The notes under the pieces are model-generated. The model was not told the DNA's origin. It saw nothing but the letters and a program-made list of their open reading frames with translations, and did not search any database. Of a DNA stretch of 64,000 nt, positions 8,027 to 17,368 are shown piece after piece. The first letter of the stretch is position 1; the number at the start of each line of letters is the position of its first letter. This stretch comes from an uncultured Eubacteriales bacterium. GTDB taxonomy: Bacteria > Bacillota > Clostridia > Oscillospirales > Acutalibacteraceae. The stretch spans positions 124,001 to 188,000 of the forward strand of contig UQEU01000003.1 in NCBI GenBank assembly GCA_900540085.1, read 5' to 3'. The position numbers were made by a program, and so were the translations under genes.

Positions 8027-8983
8027 TTACTCTTTCAAAACACAGAGTTTCAGTGCATGTTTGTCAACATGAAAATAAACATCCTTATAGTCAAAGTTTT
8101 CTCCGTCGCAGTTTCCCAAAAGAGCAGAACCGTCATCTGTCCAAATTCTGCCTGAGGTAACATACGCCATATGAACTGCACTGTTTTCTTCATGAGCAAG
8201 TTGACCGCTTGAATATTTTGGAACAAGTGGAACGGCTTTTGGCAGACTCATACTGTCAACATATACCAAATCTAAAAGCCCGTCGTCCAAAACAGAGTCG
8301 GGAGCAGGGCAAAATCCACCACCATAATAAGACGCATTGCAAATAGCCATTAAAGCATATTCGTGAGGCGTTGCCGTAAAATCAAACTTATTTCCGTCTT
8401 TGTCAATACATTTGAAATCAACATTCAAAGAATATTTCAAAGGTTTCATAAACACGGGCAGAACAGCCATAGTATAAGCATTTTTACCCAAAAACGGGGC
8501 TTTAGCCGCTATTTTTCTGCCGATAGTTTCAACTAAAGTATCAAGACCGTAGCTCATTATGTTTATACATTTTTCGCCGTTATAATCTATAAGGTCAATC
8601 GGTTTTACATCATATCTTATATCTCCGTTATGTAAGCCGAAAGACTTTACAACATTTTCAAGATTTATTTTTCTTGTACCGTAAATCTTTTTTGCAAAAT
8701 CATTTCCCGTGCCGAGAGGTATTACCATGAGAGGAGTATCTGTGCCCGCAAGACCGTTTGCAATTTCGTGTATTGTGCCGTCGCCTCCGCAGGAAACTAT
8801 AACTGCATCATCACCGTAATTTTCAGCGTAAACACGTGCAATTTGTTGTGCATGATGCGGAAACAATGTTTCTTCTATTATCATCTCATCATCGCTCAAT
8901 CTGAAAGCAGACTGAACTCTTTTAAAAAGCAACTGTTTTTTCTTATTCCCTGCAATGGGATTTTCCACAAACACATACTTCAT
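8027..8983 (-). CDS. Diacylglycerol/lipid kinase, DagK (YegS/DgkB) family
   Basis: A 318-residue cytoplasmic lipid kinase with the DAGK catalytic domain at the N-terminus: VENPIAGNKKK, then the nucleotide-binding VSCGGDGTIHEIANGL, then IPLGTGNDFAKKIYG. The C-terminal beta-sandwich carries YYGGGFCPAPDSVLDDGLLDLVYV, the usual signature. Such enzymes phosphorylate diacylglycerol or a related lipid so it can return to phosphatidic acid for phospholipid synthesis. The Shine-Dalgarno is GAGGTAG. Last gene of the tyrA-to-dgk operon, 35 bases after galK. Which lipid is the substrate cannot be read from sequence. Confidence 0.88.
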   Translation of the reverse strand: MKYVFVENPIAGNKKKQLLFKRVQSAFRLSDDEMIIEETLFPHHAQQIARVYAENYGDDAVIVSCGGDGTIHEIANGLAGTDTPLMVIPLGTGNDFAKKIYGTRKINLENVVKSFGLHNGDIRYDVKPIDLIDYNGEKCINIMSYGLDTLVETIGRKIAAKAPFLGKNAYTMAVLPVFMKPLKYSLNVDFKCIDKDGNKFDFTATPHEYALMAICNASYYGGGFCPAPDSVLDDGLLDLVYVDSMSLPKAVPLVPKYSSGQLAHEENSAVHMAYVTSGRIWTDDGSALLGNCDGENFDYKDVYFHVDKHALKLCVLKE

Positions 8984-9018
8984 CTTAATCTACCTCTTTA
9001 TACACACCAAAGCAAAAA

Positions 9019-10305
9019 TTACATAACCTTAACGCCGCCGACCGGTCTGATTGAAAGGACATAGCACTTTCCTTCTCCGAAAATGCTTTCAATTTTTTCT
9101 TTATATTCGTTCAAGATTTCATTCGGAACAAAAGCCTGAATTGTACCTGCAAATCCTCCGCCGTGAACTCTGTACGCACCCTTGCCGTCAAGAATTTCCT
9201 GTGTTACAGCAAGTGCAAGTGAAAGTTTTTGTTCCAAAGGATTTTTTGGTGTATAAACATTTTGATTGTACATATAAGATGAAAAGCCCGATTCAACAAT
9301 TATTTTTTTGAATGATTCAAAATCGTTGTTTTCGAGTGCTTCAACTGCATTGTCAACTCGCATATTTTCGTTGTAAAAATGAATTGCTCGAAGCAATGCT
9401 CTGTCATTTATTTCATCTGACGCATATAATTCAGGGAGTTTTGCTTTGAAATCATCATAAGATATTTCTCTCAAAACACTGTGTCCCATTGCTTTTGCAA
9501 CAGATTCCATTTCCGACCTTACGGCAGCGTAGTCGTCTGTCAAGTCAGAGTGGCTTCCGCCTGTATCAACAATGCAAAGGCTGTAACCGAAAGAATTAAA
9601 ATCTACATTGATTTTTTTAATAACAGGCTCTGAAGTGCATTTGAAGTCGATTGTAACAAATGTGCCTACTGCAGAAGTCATTTGGTCTAAAAGTCCGCAA
9701 GGTTTTCCGAAAAACTTATTTTCACTGTACTGTGCAACTTTACCAAGTGTAACAGCGTCTATTGTTTCATCATTGAACAAAGCAGAAATACAAGTTGCTA
9801 TAAGCACTTCAAACGCAGCAGAAGATGAAAGTCCCGAACCGCCCATAACATCTGAAGTTGTACAAGCGTCAAAACCACCGATTTTATAACCCCATTCGGA
9901 AAGTCCCGATACAACACCTTTAACCATAGAAGTTGACTTACCAAACATTGATTCGTCAGGTTCAAGGTTATTTAACTCAACAACATTCATTGCATGACCT
10001 TTTGATTTTACTCTTACGGTATTGTCGTTGTTAATGCTTGCAACTGCTATTGCATCAAGATTTACGGAAGCAGCCAAAACTTTACCGTTGTTGTGGTCTG
10101 TATGGTTACCGCACACTTCTGTTCTTCCCGGTGCACTGCACACAATAACATCTCTGTCTTCGCCGAATGTTTCGATAAATGTTTCGATAGTTTCTATGTA
10201 GCGTTCTTTTTGCTTTTCAACTTCACTCTCTGTAACATATACACGAGCAAGTTGTTCGTCAAGTTCGCCGTTTTTAATTTTTGCAATAAGTTCTGTTGTT
10301 TTCAT
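9019..10305 (-). CDS. galK: Galactokinase (GHMP kinase)
   Basis: A 428-residue GHMP-family sugar kinase that phosphorylates galactose at C1 with ATP (Leloir pathway). It shows the galactokinase signature SAPGRTEVCGNHTDHNNG (residues about 58-75), the ATP-binding loop VMGGSGLSSSAAFEVL, and the C-terminal HGGGFAGTIQAFVP. Length is a little above the usual 390. Strong AGGAGAG site. It sits in the aromatic operon between the TVP38-like gene and dgk. galT and galE are not in the window. The GH35 beta-galactosidase at 4912-6684 could supply its substrate. Confidence 0.94.
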   Translation of the reverse strand: MKTTELIAKIKNGELDEQLARVYVTESEVEKQKERYIETIETFIETFGEDRDVIVCSAPGRTEVCGNHTDHNNGKVLAASVNLDAIAVASINNDNTVRVKSKGHAMNVVELNNLEPDESMFGKSTSMVKGVVSGLSEWGYKIGGFDACTTSDVMGGSGLSSSAAFEVLIATCISALFNDETIDAVTLGKVAQYSENKFFGKPCGLLDQMTSAVGTFVTIDFKCTSEPVIKKINVDFNSFGYSLCIVDTGGSHSDLTDDYAAVRSEMESVAKAMGHSVLREISYDDFKAKLPELYASDEINDRALLRAIHFYNENMRVDNAVEALENNDFESFKKIIVESGFSSYMYNQNVYTPKNPLEQKLSLALAVTQEILDGKGAYRVHGGGFAGTIQAFVPNEILNEYKEKIESIFGEGKCYVLSIRPVGGVKVM

Positions 10306-10314
10306 TTTACTCTC

Positions 10315-11085
10315 CTAAAAAACTATTTTGTATTTTTCTTTTTGACTGTAAATCAAAAGAGTTTGCGTCATTTGTTTATATTTCTTACCATATATAAGGT
10401 TAAGAACCAAAGCGCCGGTGCCTGTGAACACAACCGCAGCCATAATAAGCAAAATAAATCTGACTGAAAACGGATTGAACAACTCGCCGCCGATGCTTGT
10501 ATATACATATATTCTCGGCAAAAAACCAAGCGTACTCAAAACAAGATAGTACAAAAAATCATAGTGTAAAGAGCCGTACAGTTTCGACACCATTCCGAGA
10601 GGTATTGAAGGAATAAGTCTGCATACAAAAAGTATATACGGATTTCCGTTTCCTTTAAATTCAATCCACTCTCGTATAAATTTAATTTGTTTTATATTAA
10701 TGATTTTTCTTGCCCAGCCACCGCCTATCCATAATCCTTCCCAATACTTCACGGAATGAACTATGCAGGTAAACACAACATTCATCGCTATTGCCTGATG
10801 CAGAGGAAAAACCATACCTGAAATAACGCACAAAAAACTCATAGGTATAGGCAACTGCGTTTTAGCAAGAAAAAGGGCAAAAACGCAAATCACAATTCCC
10901 ACTCGGGAGTCAAGCGAAACTATTGCGTTTTCTATCCTTGACAGAAAAAGGACAATTGTTTCAAACCTAACCTGCAGTTTATCTGAGTTGTAAAGCGCTA
11001 TTGATAAAAATACCAATATGACAACTGTTACAATAACTATTATAGTATTAATAAAACTTGTGCGGTGTCTTTTATTTTGTTTCAT
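10315..11085 (-). CDS. TVP38/TMEM64-family (VTT domain) membrane protein
   Basis: A 256-residue polytopic membrane protein. A first helix (TIIVIVTVVILVFLSIALY) is followed by four to five more hydrophobic segments. The VTT/DedA-like core shows SGMVFPLHQAIAMNVVF, then the conserved arginine in FVCRLIPSIPLGMVSKLYG and LSTLGFLPRIYVYTSIGG. Relatives in yeast and animals act in vesicle traffic or as lipid scramblases, and DedA proteins affect membrane energetics; a bacterial substrate is not established. It lies 9 bases upstream of galK and 22 bases after pheA, so it is co-transcribed with them. Confidence 0.85.
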   Translation of the reverse strand: MKQNKRHRTSFINTIIVIVTVVILVFLSIALYNSDKLQVRFETIVLFLSRIENAIVSLDSRVGIVICVFALFLAKTQLPIPMSFLCVISGMVFPLHQAIAMNVVFTCIVHSVKYWEGLWIGGGWARKIINIKQIKFIREWIEFKGNGNPYILFVCRLIPSIPLGMVSKLYGSLHYDFLYYLVLSTLGFLPRIYVYTSIGGELFNPFSVRFILLIMAAVVFTGTGALVLNLIYGKKYKQMTQTLLIYSQKEKYKIVF

Positions 11086-11107
11086 CAGAACACCTCATAT
11101 TATTATA

Positions 11108-12241
11108 TTAATTTGTTTCAATGAAATTTCCGAGAAATGTAAAATCGGGCAATTCACTGTACAAAGCACACAAGAGTTCAAGCGTTTCCTCGTTTTGTAC
11201 ATTTCCAAGCAAATCGACATAGAAACTGTACGCAAAGGAACTGCCGTCTTTTAACGGTCTGCTTTCAAGTTTTGTCATATTCAGACCTGCCATAGCAAAT
11301 CTGCCAAGCACACGGTAAAGTGAGCCTGTCAAATGAGGCAAACTGAAAATAAGCGATATTTTATCCGCACCGTCTTCAACTATCAGTTTTTTTGAAATAA
11401 TTATAAATCTTGTGGTATTTCCCTTAACATCTTCAATACTTTTTTGAACTATCTGCAAACCGTATTTTTCAGCCGCAGAAACGCTGCAAACAGCCGCTAT
11501 ATCCGACGCAGAACTTTCGCTTACAAACTTTGCCGCTCCTGCCGTATTTGAATAGTTAATCGGTACAAGGTCGTGTTTTTTAATGTAATTGTCACACTGT
11601 CTTAATGCTTGATGATGAGAATAAACCTTTGTTACATTTTCCGAATTTGTACCGTTTTTAACGCAAATGCAATGATTAATCGGTATATCAACTGCACCTA
11701 CGATATAAAATCTGTATTTCATTATAAGGTCATACGACTCGTGTACAGAGCCTGCCGTTGAATTTTCAACAGGGACAATTCCGTAATCTGCACTGCCGTT
11801 ATTTACCGCTTCAAATATATCTTCAAAACTTTTATAAAAATTAATATAGGAATTTTCAAAAACTTTGTTGCAGGCATTGTGAGCATTTGAACCCAAATCG
11901 CCGAAACAGGCAACAGTTGAATTTTTTGTTTTGATTTTCTTGCCGAGTGCCGAATTTATCTCGTCTTTCAATTCTTTACCGTCGCCGATTATTTTATGTT
12001 GCAACGCCCTTGATGCGTCCATAATTGAAGAAAAAACCGTCTTGATTGTTTCACCTTGATTATCGCATCTTTTTGCAACAGACTCAAGAATTTCTTTTTC
12101 TCGTTGCTCGTTTAAGACAGGAATATTGTTTTCTATCTTATATTGAGCGACTTTTTTTGAAACTTCCATTCTCGACAATAATAAAGGTATAAGTTCACTG
12201 TCTATTTTATCAATTTCTTTTCTAAGTTCAAGTAAATCCAT
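11108..12241 (-). CDS. pheA: Bifunctional chorismate mutase / prephenate dehydratase
   Basis: A 377-residue P-protein for phenylalanine synthesis. An AroQ-type chorismate mutase helical domain (LLELRKEIDKIDSELIPLLL, residues about 1-85) is fused to prephenate dehydratase (ACFGDLGSNAHNACNKVF through the TRF motif in GNTTRFIIISKK) and an ACT regulatory domain containing GSLYRVLGRFAMAGLNMTKL and ESRPL, the motif linked to Phe feedback binding. It makes phenylpyruvate from chorismate via prephenate. It lies 16 bases after aroC in the aromatic operon, and tyrA at the operon head competes for the same prephenate. Confidence 0.95.
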   Translation of the reverse strand: MDLLELRKEIDKIDSELIPLLLSRMEVSKKVAQYKIENNIPVLNEQREKEILESVAKRCDNQGETIKTVFSSIMDASRALQHKIIGDGKELKDEINSALGKKIKTKNSTVACFGDLGSNAHNACNKVFENSYINFYKSFEDIFEAVNNGSADYGIVPVENSTAGSVHESYDLIMKYRFYIVGAVDIPINHCICVKNGTNSENVTKVYSHHQALRQCDNYIKKHDLVPINYSNTAGAAKFVSESSASDIAAVCSVSAAEKYGLQIVQKSIEDVKGNTTRFIIISKKLIVEDGADKISLIFSLPHLTGSLYRVLGRFAMAGLNMTKLESRPLKDGSSFAYSFYVDLLGNVQNEETLELLCALYSELPDFTFLGNFIETN

Positions 12242-12257
12242 AAATTTTATCCTAAAA

Positions 12258-13328
12258 TCATAATAAATCTAACAAAGCAAATGCAGTTGCAGACTCTACA
12301 ACGCTGACTGCACGGGGAACAATACACGGGTCGTGTCTTCCGTGTATTTCCAAAGTTTCATTTTCCATACTCTCGATATTAACACTTTTTTGAGGTTGGG
12401 AAACAGATGCGGTGGGTTTTACTGCAACGGAAAATACTACGGGAGCGCCCGTTGTCATACCGCCTAAAACACCGCCGTTATTGTTTGAAATTAGCGACAC
12501 TTTGCCGTTTTCTATCCTATAACAATCATTTGCATACATTCCGTTTTCTTTTGCAAAATCAAAACCCAAGCCGAACGCTACGCCTTTAACGGCAGGTATT
12601 GCAAACATTGCAGAAGAAATCTTACTTTCAACCGTATCAAAAATATTTGAACCTATGCCGACAGGCATACCGACAACCGCACATTCAATTTCTCCGCCTA
12701 CACTGTTTTGAGCAAGTCTGTACTTTTCCACTTCGGCACGCATTATATTTTCTATTTTATCATCTATAACTGAAAAATTGCTTGTTGAGAGTTTTTTCAG
12801 CAAATCAATCGGAACATCGTTAAAATTGAAAGGAGTATCGCATACACTGCCTATTCTTTTAATATGCGCACCGATATATATGCCTTTTTCTTCCAAAATC
12901 TGCCTTGCTATTGCACCTGCAAAAACTATTGGCGCAGTAAGTCTTCCGCTGAAATGTCCCCCACCTCTTATATCGTTAAAACCATCATACTTAACATAAG
13001 CCGGATAGTCACTGTGAGAAGGGCGTAAAACTTTTTTAAGGTTTGAATAATCGGCACTTTTTGTATTCTCGTTTTTAATCATCATTGCAAGAGGAGCGCC
13101 CGTTGTATATCCGTCAAAAACACCTGAGAGAACAATCGGTTCGTCTTTTTCTTTTCTCGGAGTTGCCGTTTTATCGTTTCCCGGTGCTCTGCGTTTCATC
13201 TGCAAATTTATTTTATCAAAATCAATCTTCAGTCCGTGAGGCAAACCGTCAATAACGCAACCTATTGCTTCTCCGTGACTTTCGCCGAAAACTGAAATTT
13301 TTATTTTATTTCCGAAAGTTGAACCCAT
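12258..13328 (-). CDS. aroC: Chorismate synthase
   Basis: A 356-residue FMN-dependent chorismate synthase, last step of the shikimate pathway (EPSP to chorismate). Signatures: VFGESHGEAIGCVIDGLPHG at the N-terminus, KRRAPGNDKTATPRKEKDEP, DIRGGGHFSGRLTAPIVFAG, and HGRHDPCIVPRAV near the C-terminus. Complete and of normal length. GGGAGG precedes the ATG at 13328, which lies 28 bases inside the 3' end of aroA, so translation is probably coupled. Confidence 0.97.
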   Translation of the reverse strand: MGSTFGNKIKISVFGESHGEAIGCVIDGLPHGLKIDFDKINLQMKRRAPGNDKTATPRKEKDEPIVLSGVFDGYTTGAPLAMMIKNENTKSADYSNLKKVLRPSHSDYPAYVKYDGFNDIRGGGHFSGRLTAPIVFAGAIARQILEEKGIYIGAHIKRIGSVCDTPFNFNDVPIDLLKKLSTSNFSVIDDKIENIMRAEVEKYRLAQNSVGGEIECAVVGMPVGIGSNIFDTVESKISSAMFAIPAVKGVAFGLGFDFAKENGMYANDCYRIENGKVSLISNNNGGVLGGMTTGAPVVFSVAVKPTASVSQPQKSVNIESMENETLEIHGRHDPCIVPRAVSVVESATAFALLDLL

Positions 13329-14527
13329 GATTTGCCTCCCATTCTGTTAAAATCTTTAAAAAAGTCGGGGTACGACTTATTTATGCTTTGAACGTCCGAA
13401 ATTATACTGTCGCCGTCTGCGAAAAGTGCAGCAATCGAAAAAGCCATAACAATCCTATGGTCATTGAAGCCGTCAAGTTTTGCTCCTTTAAGATTTTCTC
13501 TGCCCTCTATTTCTATAAAATCATTTCCGCATTCAACATTTACACCCATTTTTTGCAGATTGCTCACAACGCTGAAAACACGGTCAGACTCTTTAAGGCG
13601 AAGCCTTTTCGTACCATTTATAACCGTTTTACCCTTTGCATAAGCGGCAATTACCGCTATCGACGGAACCATATCGGGAATATCCGAAGCATCAACGGTA
13701 ATACCTTTCAAGTCATTTCTTGAACAGTAAAGGCAATCGTTTTCAAACTTAACATTCGCACCGAATTGTTGAAGTACATCAACTATCCTTTTATCTCCCT
13801 GTATGCTCTCTATATTCAAACCTTTTACGGCAACATTTCCCCCGATTGCACCTGCCGCACCGAAAAATGCCGCTTGACTCCAATCGGACTCAATGAAATA
13901 TCTTTCGCATTTATACTCTTGATTTCCTTTTACAAAATAGCCGAAATCTGTTTTTTCAACCTGAACACCGAAATCACTCATAACCTTAATTGTAAGTTCC
14001 ACATAAGGCAATGACTGTAATTTTGATGTCAAAACTATTTTCGAGTCGCCGTCGCACAACGGCAATGCAAGTAAAAGTCCCGTAACATACTGTGAACTGA
14101 CATCTCCTGCTATTTCAAAAATACCGTTTTGCAACTTTCCTTCTATTTCAAGCGGAAGACCGCCTTGTGATTTACACCTGACGCCGTGTTGCGTCAACAA
14201 CCTTACATAGTCGTCTATCGGTCTTTGCGGAAGTCTGCCGTTTCCGTTAAATACTGCGTGTTTTCCGAGAGCTGCCGCAACGGGAATTAAAAATCTGAGC
14301 GTTGAACCTGATTCGTTGCAGTTTAAATTTAAAAACTCTTTGTTGCTTCTCAATTCTTTCAAAACAGAAATTGTAGCCTTCACATCGTCACTGTTTCCGA
14401 GAGGTCCTATTTTACAATTATATTTAGAAAGTGCCGCACAAATGAGTGCCCTGTGTGCAACAGATTTTGACGGCGGGAGTTGTACTATGCCGTTCAAAAC
14501 AGAATTTTTAATAACTACACTGTCCAT
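13301..14527 (-). CDS. aroA: 3-phosphoshikimate 1-carboxyvinyltransferase (EPSP synthase)
   Basis: A 408-residue EPSP synthase joining PEP to shikimate-3-phosphate. Motifs: QLPPSKSVAHRALICAAL, NCNESGSTLRFLIPVAAALG, GNGRLPQRPIDDY, DVSSQYVTGLLLALPL, the catalytic RLRLKESDRVFSV and GFNDHRIVMAFSIAAL. The frame extends to a GTG at 14536, but ATG 14527 is preferred: it starts one base after the aroB stop, with GGGTG upstream. The 3' end overlaps aroC by 28 bases. Confidence 0.96.
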   Translation of the reverse strand: MDSVVIKNSVLNGIVQLPPSKSVAHRALICAALSKYNCKIGPLGNSDDVKATISVLKELRSNKEFLNLNCNESGSTLRFLIPVAAALGKHAVFNGNGRLPQRPIDDYVRLLTQHGVRCKSQGGLPLEIEGKLQNGIFEIAGDVSSQYVTGLLLALPLCDGDSKIVLTSKLQSLPYVELTIKVMSDFGVQVEKTDFGYFVKGNQEYKCERYFIESDWSQAAFFGAAGAIGGNVAVKGLNIESIQGDKRIVDVLQQFGANVKFENDCLYCSRNDLKGITVDASDIPDMVPSIAVIAAYAKGKTVINGTKRLRLKESDRVFSVVSNLQKMGVNVECGNDFIEIEGRENLKGAKLDGFNDHRIVMAFSIAALFADGDSIISDVQSINKSYPDFFKDFNRMGGKSWVQLSEIK

Positions 14528-14528
14528 T

Positions 14529-15575
14529 TTAAACACCCAAAAATTTTTTTATATCTTTATTTTCAACGGGCGAAATAACGCCCTTGCCTATTTTTTCCAA
14601 TGTTATGAATTTAATACCGTTTCCCGTCTGTTTTTTATCATTAAGCATAGCCGCAACAAGTTTTTCAAGGCTGTAATCTGTTTTAACAGGCAACGAATAT
14701 TTTTCAAGCAATTTTATCAATCTGTCAGTTGTACCGTTTTCCGTCATACCCGATTTTTCGGAAGAATTCGTAACATACACCATACCGATTGCAACTGCTT
14801 CGCCGTGTGAAATTCCTTCAAAATTGTTAAGTTTTTCAATTGCATGACCGACTGTATGACCAAAATTCAAAATGGCTCTCTCGCCTTTTTCTTTTTCGTC
14901 GTTTTCAACAACCTGTCTTTTTATATCTACACATTCAAAAATCAAATCTTCAATAAAATCTTTTGCATTTTCTTTTTCAAGACGAGAAAAAAGTTTTTCA
15001 CTTTTAATACAACCGTACTTAATTGCTTCGCCCATTCCGTCATTAAAAAAGCGTTCATCAAGCGTATCCAAAACATTTGGGTCAATCAAAACCAAAGACG
15101 GCTGATGAAATGCACCGCAAAGATTTTTTCCCTGCGGTAAATCAACTCCTGTTTTTCCTCCGACAGACGAATCTATCTGTGACAAAAGAGTTGTCGGAAT
15201 TTGTACAAAATCTATTCCTCTCAAATAACACGATGCGGCAAAGCCAGCCATATCGCCCGTTACACCGCCTCCGAGTGCTACTGCCAAATCGTTTCTGCTG
15301 AGCGAATTTTCAGCCATAAATTCCACCATTTTTGTTACTTCAAAAACAGTTTTGGATTTCTCGCCTGCCGTAAAACTGCAAGAAAAAACTTCAAAATACT
15401 CTGAAAGCGACTTCACAACAGTATCAAGGTAAAGTTTTTCAACATTTGAATCTGTAATAACGGCAACCTTTTTAGCATTTGTAATTTTACTTATATAACT
15501 TCCGCACGAATTAATAATATTTCTTTCAATTAAAATTTCGTACGGCTTTTGAACATTTACAACAAGTTTTTTCAT
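14529..15575 (-). CDS. aroB: 3-dehydroquinate synthase
   Basis: A 348-residue NAD- and metal-dependent enzyme converting DAHP to 3-dehydroquinate, second step of the shikimate pathway. Seen: ALGGGVTGDMAGFAASCYLRG (NAD loop), QIPTTLLSQIDSSVGGKTGV, HQPSLVLIDPNVL, ILNFGHTVGHAIE and ISHGEAVAIGM with the metal-binding His residues. The start is ATG 15575, sharing its A with the tyrA stop (TGATG); GAGG lies 10 bases upstream. DAHP synthase, aroD, aroE and aroK are not in the window and must lie elsewhere. Confidence 0.96.
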   Translation of the reverse strand: MKKLVVNVQKPYEILIERNIINSCGSYISKITNAKKVAVITDSNVEKLYLDTVVKSLSEYFEVFSCSFTAGEKSKTVFEVTKMVEFMAENSLSRNDLAVALGGGVTGDMAGFAASCYLRGIDFVQIPTTLLSQIDSSVGGKTGVDLPQGKNLCGAFHQPSLVLIDPNVLDTLDERFFNDGMGEAIKYGCIKSEKLFSRLEKENAKDFIEDLIFECVDIKRQVVENDEKEKGERAILNFGHTVGHAIEKLNNFEGISHGEAVAIGMVYVTNSSEKSGMTENGTTDRLIKLLEKYSLPVKTDYSLEKLVAAMLNDKKQTGNGIKFITLEKIGKGVISPVENKDIKKFLGV

Positions 15576-16399
15576 CAACCGATTTCCTCTTTTATTGAAT
15601 TTCCTTTTGCCAAAAGGTCGTGCAGTTTTTTGCTGTCATTTAAAATCAAAGCCGACTTAAACAAACTCAAATTGTCTATCAATTCATCTATTTCAGCACA
15701 CAAATTTTCACTGTTGTCGGCAAAAAGTTCAGTCCACATATCTGCATTTATTTTAGCAACACGGGAAACATCTCTGTAACTTCCCGCACTGAAACCGGAA
15801 TGAAACGGTGCTCTCGGGCTTAAAATATAACTGCACGCAAGAACATGGGCAATCTGTGAAGTGTACGCTATCATCTCGTCGTGATGTTCGGGAGTTGTAA
15901 CGACAACTCTTGCAAATTTCATTTCATCTGCAAGTTTTTTAAGAGTTGACAAAGCGTTTTCGTCGTTTAAAGTCGGAGTGAAAATGAAACTTGCTTTTTC
16001 AAAAAGATTGTCAAGACTGCTTGCGTATCCGCTGACTTCTCTGCCTGCCATCGGATGTCCGCCTATAAAAGTAAAGTTAAGTTGTTCCTTTTCAAGTTCT
16101 CGGCAAATTTTTGTTTTAATACCGCACGAATCGGTTACAATACTGCCTTTTTTGAACAAATCTTTATATTTTAAAATCAACGGTACAATACCGTCGGGAT
16201 AAATATTTACAATTGTAATATCGGCTTTCGGAATTAAATCTTCAAGTTCTCCGTACTCGTCAATTACTCCGTCGGCGTACGCAGTTTTCATAACACTCTG
16301 CGTTCTGTTCCAACCCATTACATAGTGAGATGTATTTTTTTGAAGTGTTTTTGCAAGACTTGCACCTATTAAACCGAGACCTATTACGAGTATTTTCAT
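15575..16399 (-). CDS. tyrA: Prephenate dehydrogenase
   Basis: A 274-residue NAD(P)-dependent prephenate dehydrogenase for tyrosine synthesis. The N-terminal Rossmann fold has ILVIGLGLIGASLAKTLQ. The substrate region shows GGHPMAGREVSGYASSLDNL and a helical C-terminal domain (SAGSYRDVSRVAKINADMW). There is no fused chorismate mutase or ACT domain. The frame opens at 16420, but ATG 16399 is preferred, with GGTGG seven bases upstream and the Rossmann strand immediately after. It heads the aromatic operon; the promoter is at 16429-16457. Confidence 0.94.
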   Translation of the reverse strand: MKILVIGLGLIGASLAKTLQKNTSHYVMGWNRTQSVMKTAYADGVIDEYGELEDLIPKADITIVNIYPDGIVPLILKYKDLFKKGSIVTDSCGIKTKICRELEKEQLNFTFIGGHPMAGREVSGYASSLDNLFEKASFIFTPTLNDENALSTLKKLADEMKFARVVVTTPEHHDEMIAYTSQIAHVLACSYILSPRAPFHSGFSAGSYRDVSRVAKINADMWTELFADNSENLCAEIDELIDNLSLFKSALILNDSKKLHDLLAKGNSIKEEIG

Positions 16400-16428
16400 A
16401 TTTATACCACCTATGAACAATTATTTAT

Positions 16429-16457
16429 ATAATAATATAAATTATAAAATAAGTCAA
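16429..16457 (-). promoter_or_regulatory. Promoter of the tyrA-aroBAC-pheA-TVP38-galK-dgk operon
   Basis: TTGACT (16457-16452) and TATTAT (16434-16429) on the minus strand with a 17-base spacer, about 30 bases before the tyrA ATG. The leader is too short for a T-box, so no tRNA-based attenuation is visible. Confidence 0.75.
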
Positions 16458-16517
16458 TAAAGCATTAAATAATTAAACTAATCGGCAACATATTTTCAAT
16501 ATAAACATAAAAACAAA

Positions 16518-16549
16518 AAAGGCAGTCTTATTAAAACAAGACTGCCTTT
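16518..16549 (-). terminator. Terminator after lipoprotein gene
   Basis: Stem AAAGGCAGTCTT/AAGACTGCCTTT with an 8-base loop and a T-run on the minus strand, 5 bases after the stop of the 16554-17225 gene. Confidence 0.88.
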
Positions 16550-16553
16550 CAAA

Positions 16554-17225
16554 TTATTCGGGTTGCTTTACTAAAACCACATTTTCACCGTCAATCAATT
16601 TACCGTCCATATCGTATGTACCCGTAATTGTCAGAGTATCTCCTTCAAGTGTAAATGTTTCGTATCCCTTGCCCTCATCTTCATTATCAAAGTATATTTT
16701 ATCTCCTCTTGCGTCAAAAAAGGACTTTTCTTCATTTTTCTCATTTTCTTTTTTTAAATCTTCAACAGACTCTTTAATAAATTCATCAAGTTCCATTTCT
16801 TCATACAAAGCGTTTCTTAATGTTGTCTTTTCAACTTCTTTGTAATACTCGTCAAACTGTTTTCTCGTCAATCCCTCTTTTTCAGCACCTCTGTAATATG
16901 CCTCTTCCATAAGGTCAAGAAATTCTTCCGATTTAGCAGTCAAATCTTTTTCAAATTTTTCCGTATCAATGGTAATTTTGCAATTATTATCTTCATCAAC
17001 TACATAGTACATATCAATAATAATTTTATTTTCAAAATTTTTCAACATTTCCGTTACGATTTCATCATCTTTATATTCTTCCTCAAAATCATTTGCAAAT
17101 GCCTTTTCCTCATAAGACGCTTTCCAAGTTCCCTCAAGTGAAACTCTTTTTTCACAACCTGCAAAACAACAGGCTATAATACAAAAACAAAGAATTGCAG
17201 AAATAATTTTACTTGCTTTTTTCAT
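16554..17225 (-). CDS. Hypothetical lipoprotein
   Basis: A 223-residue secreted lipoprotein of unknown function. A type II signal peptide (KKASKIISAILCFCIIACCF) ends in a lipobox FAGC at residues about 21-24. The mature part begins SLEGTWKASYEEK and is strongly acidic and helical, with many Glu/Lys; the end (GDTLTITGTYDMDGKLIDGE) is beta-like, as in small lipocalin-like or DUF5640-type lipoproteins. ATG 17225 is chosen over 17240 because GGGGGAG lies just before it. Monocistronic, with its own terminator. Surface-anchored location is confident; function is not. Confidence 0.8.
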   Translation of the reverse strand: MKKASKIISAILCFCIIACCFAGCEKRVSLEGTWKASYEEKAFANDFEEEYKDDEIVTEMLKNFENKIIIDMYYVVDEDNNCKITIDTEKFEKDLTAKSEEFLDLMEEAYYRGAEKEGLTRKQFDEYYKEVEKTTLRNALYEEMELDEFIKESVEDLKKENEKNEEKSFFDARGDKIYFDNEDEGKGYETFTLEGDTLTITGTYDMDGKLIDGENVVLVKQPE

Positions 17226-17309
17226 AAAAACTCCCCCCATTTTTAAATATTATTTTGTACAAATATAACAACATATTTTGACAAAATTGTAAACATTTCT
17301 GCAAAATAA

Positions 17310-17350
17310 AAAAACACCTTTGAAAGTTTTAACCTTCAAAGGCATTTTTA
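17310..17350 (-). terminator. Terminator after the 45-residue microprotein gene
   Basis: CCTTTGAA (17317-17324) pairs with TTCAAAGG (17335-17342), with an inner GTT/AAC; followed by T7 on the minus strand. Confidence 0.8.
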
Positions 17351-17368
17351 TTTTTTTAAATTGGTAAA

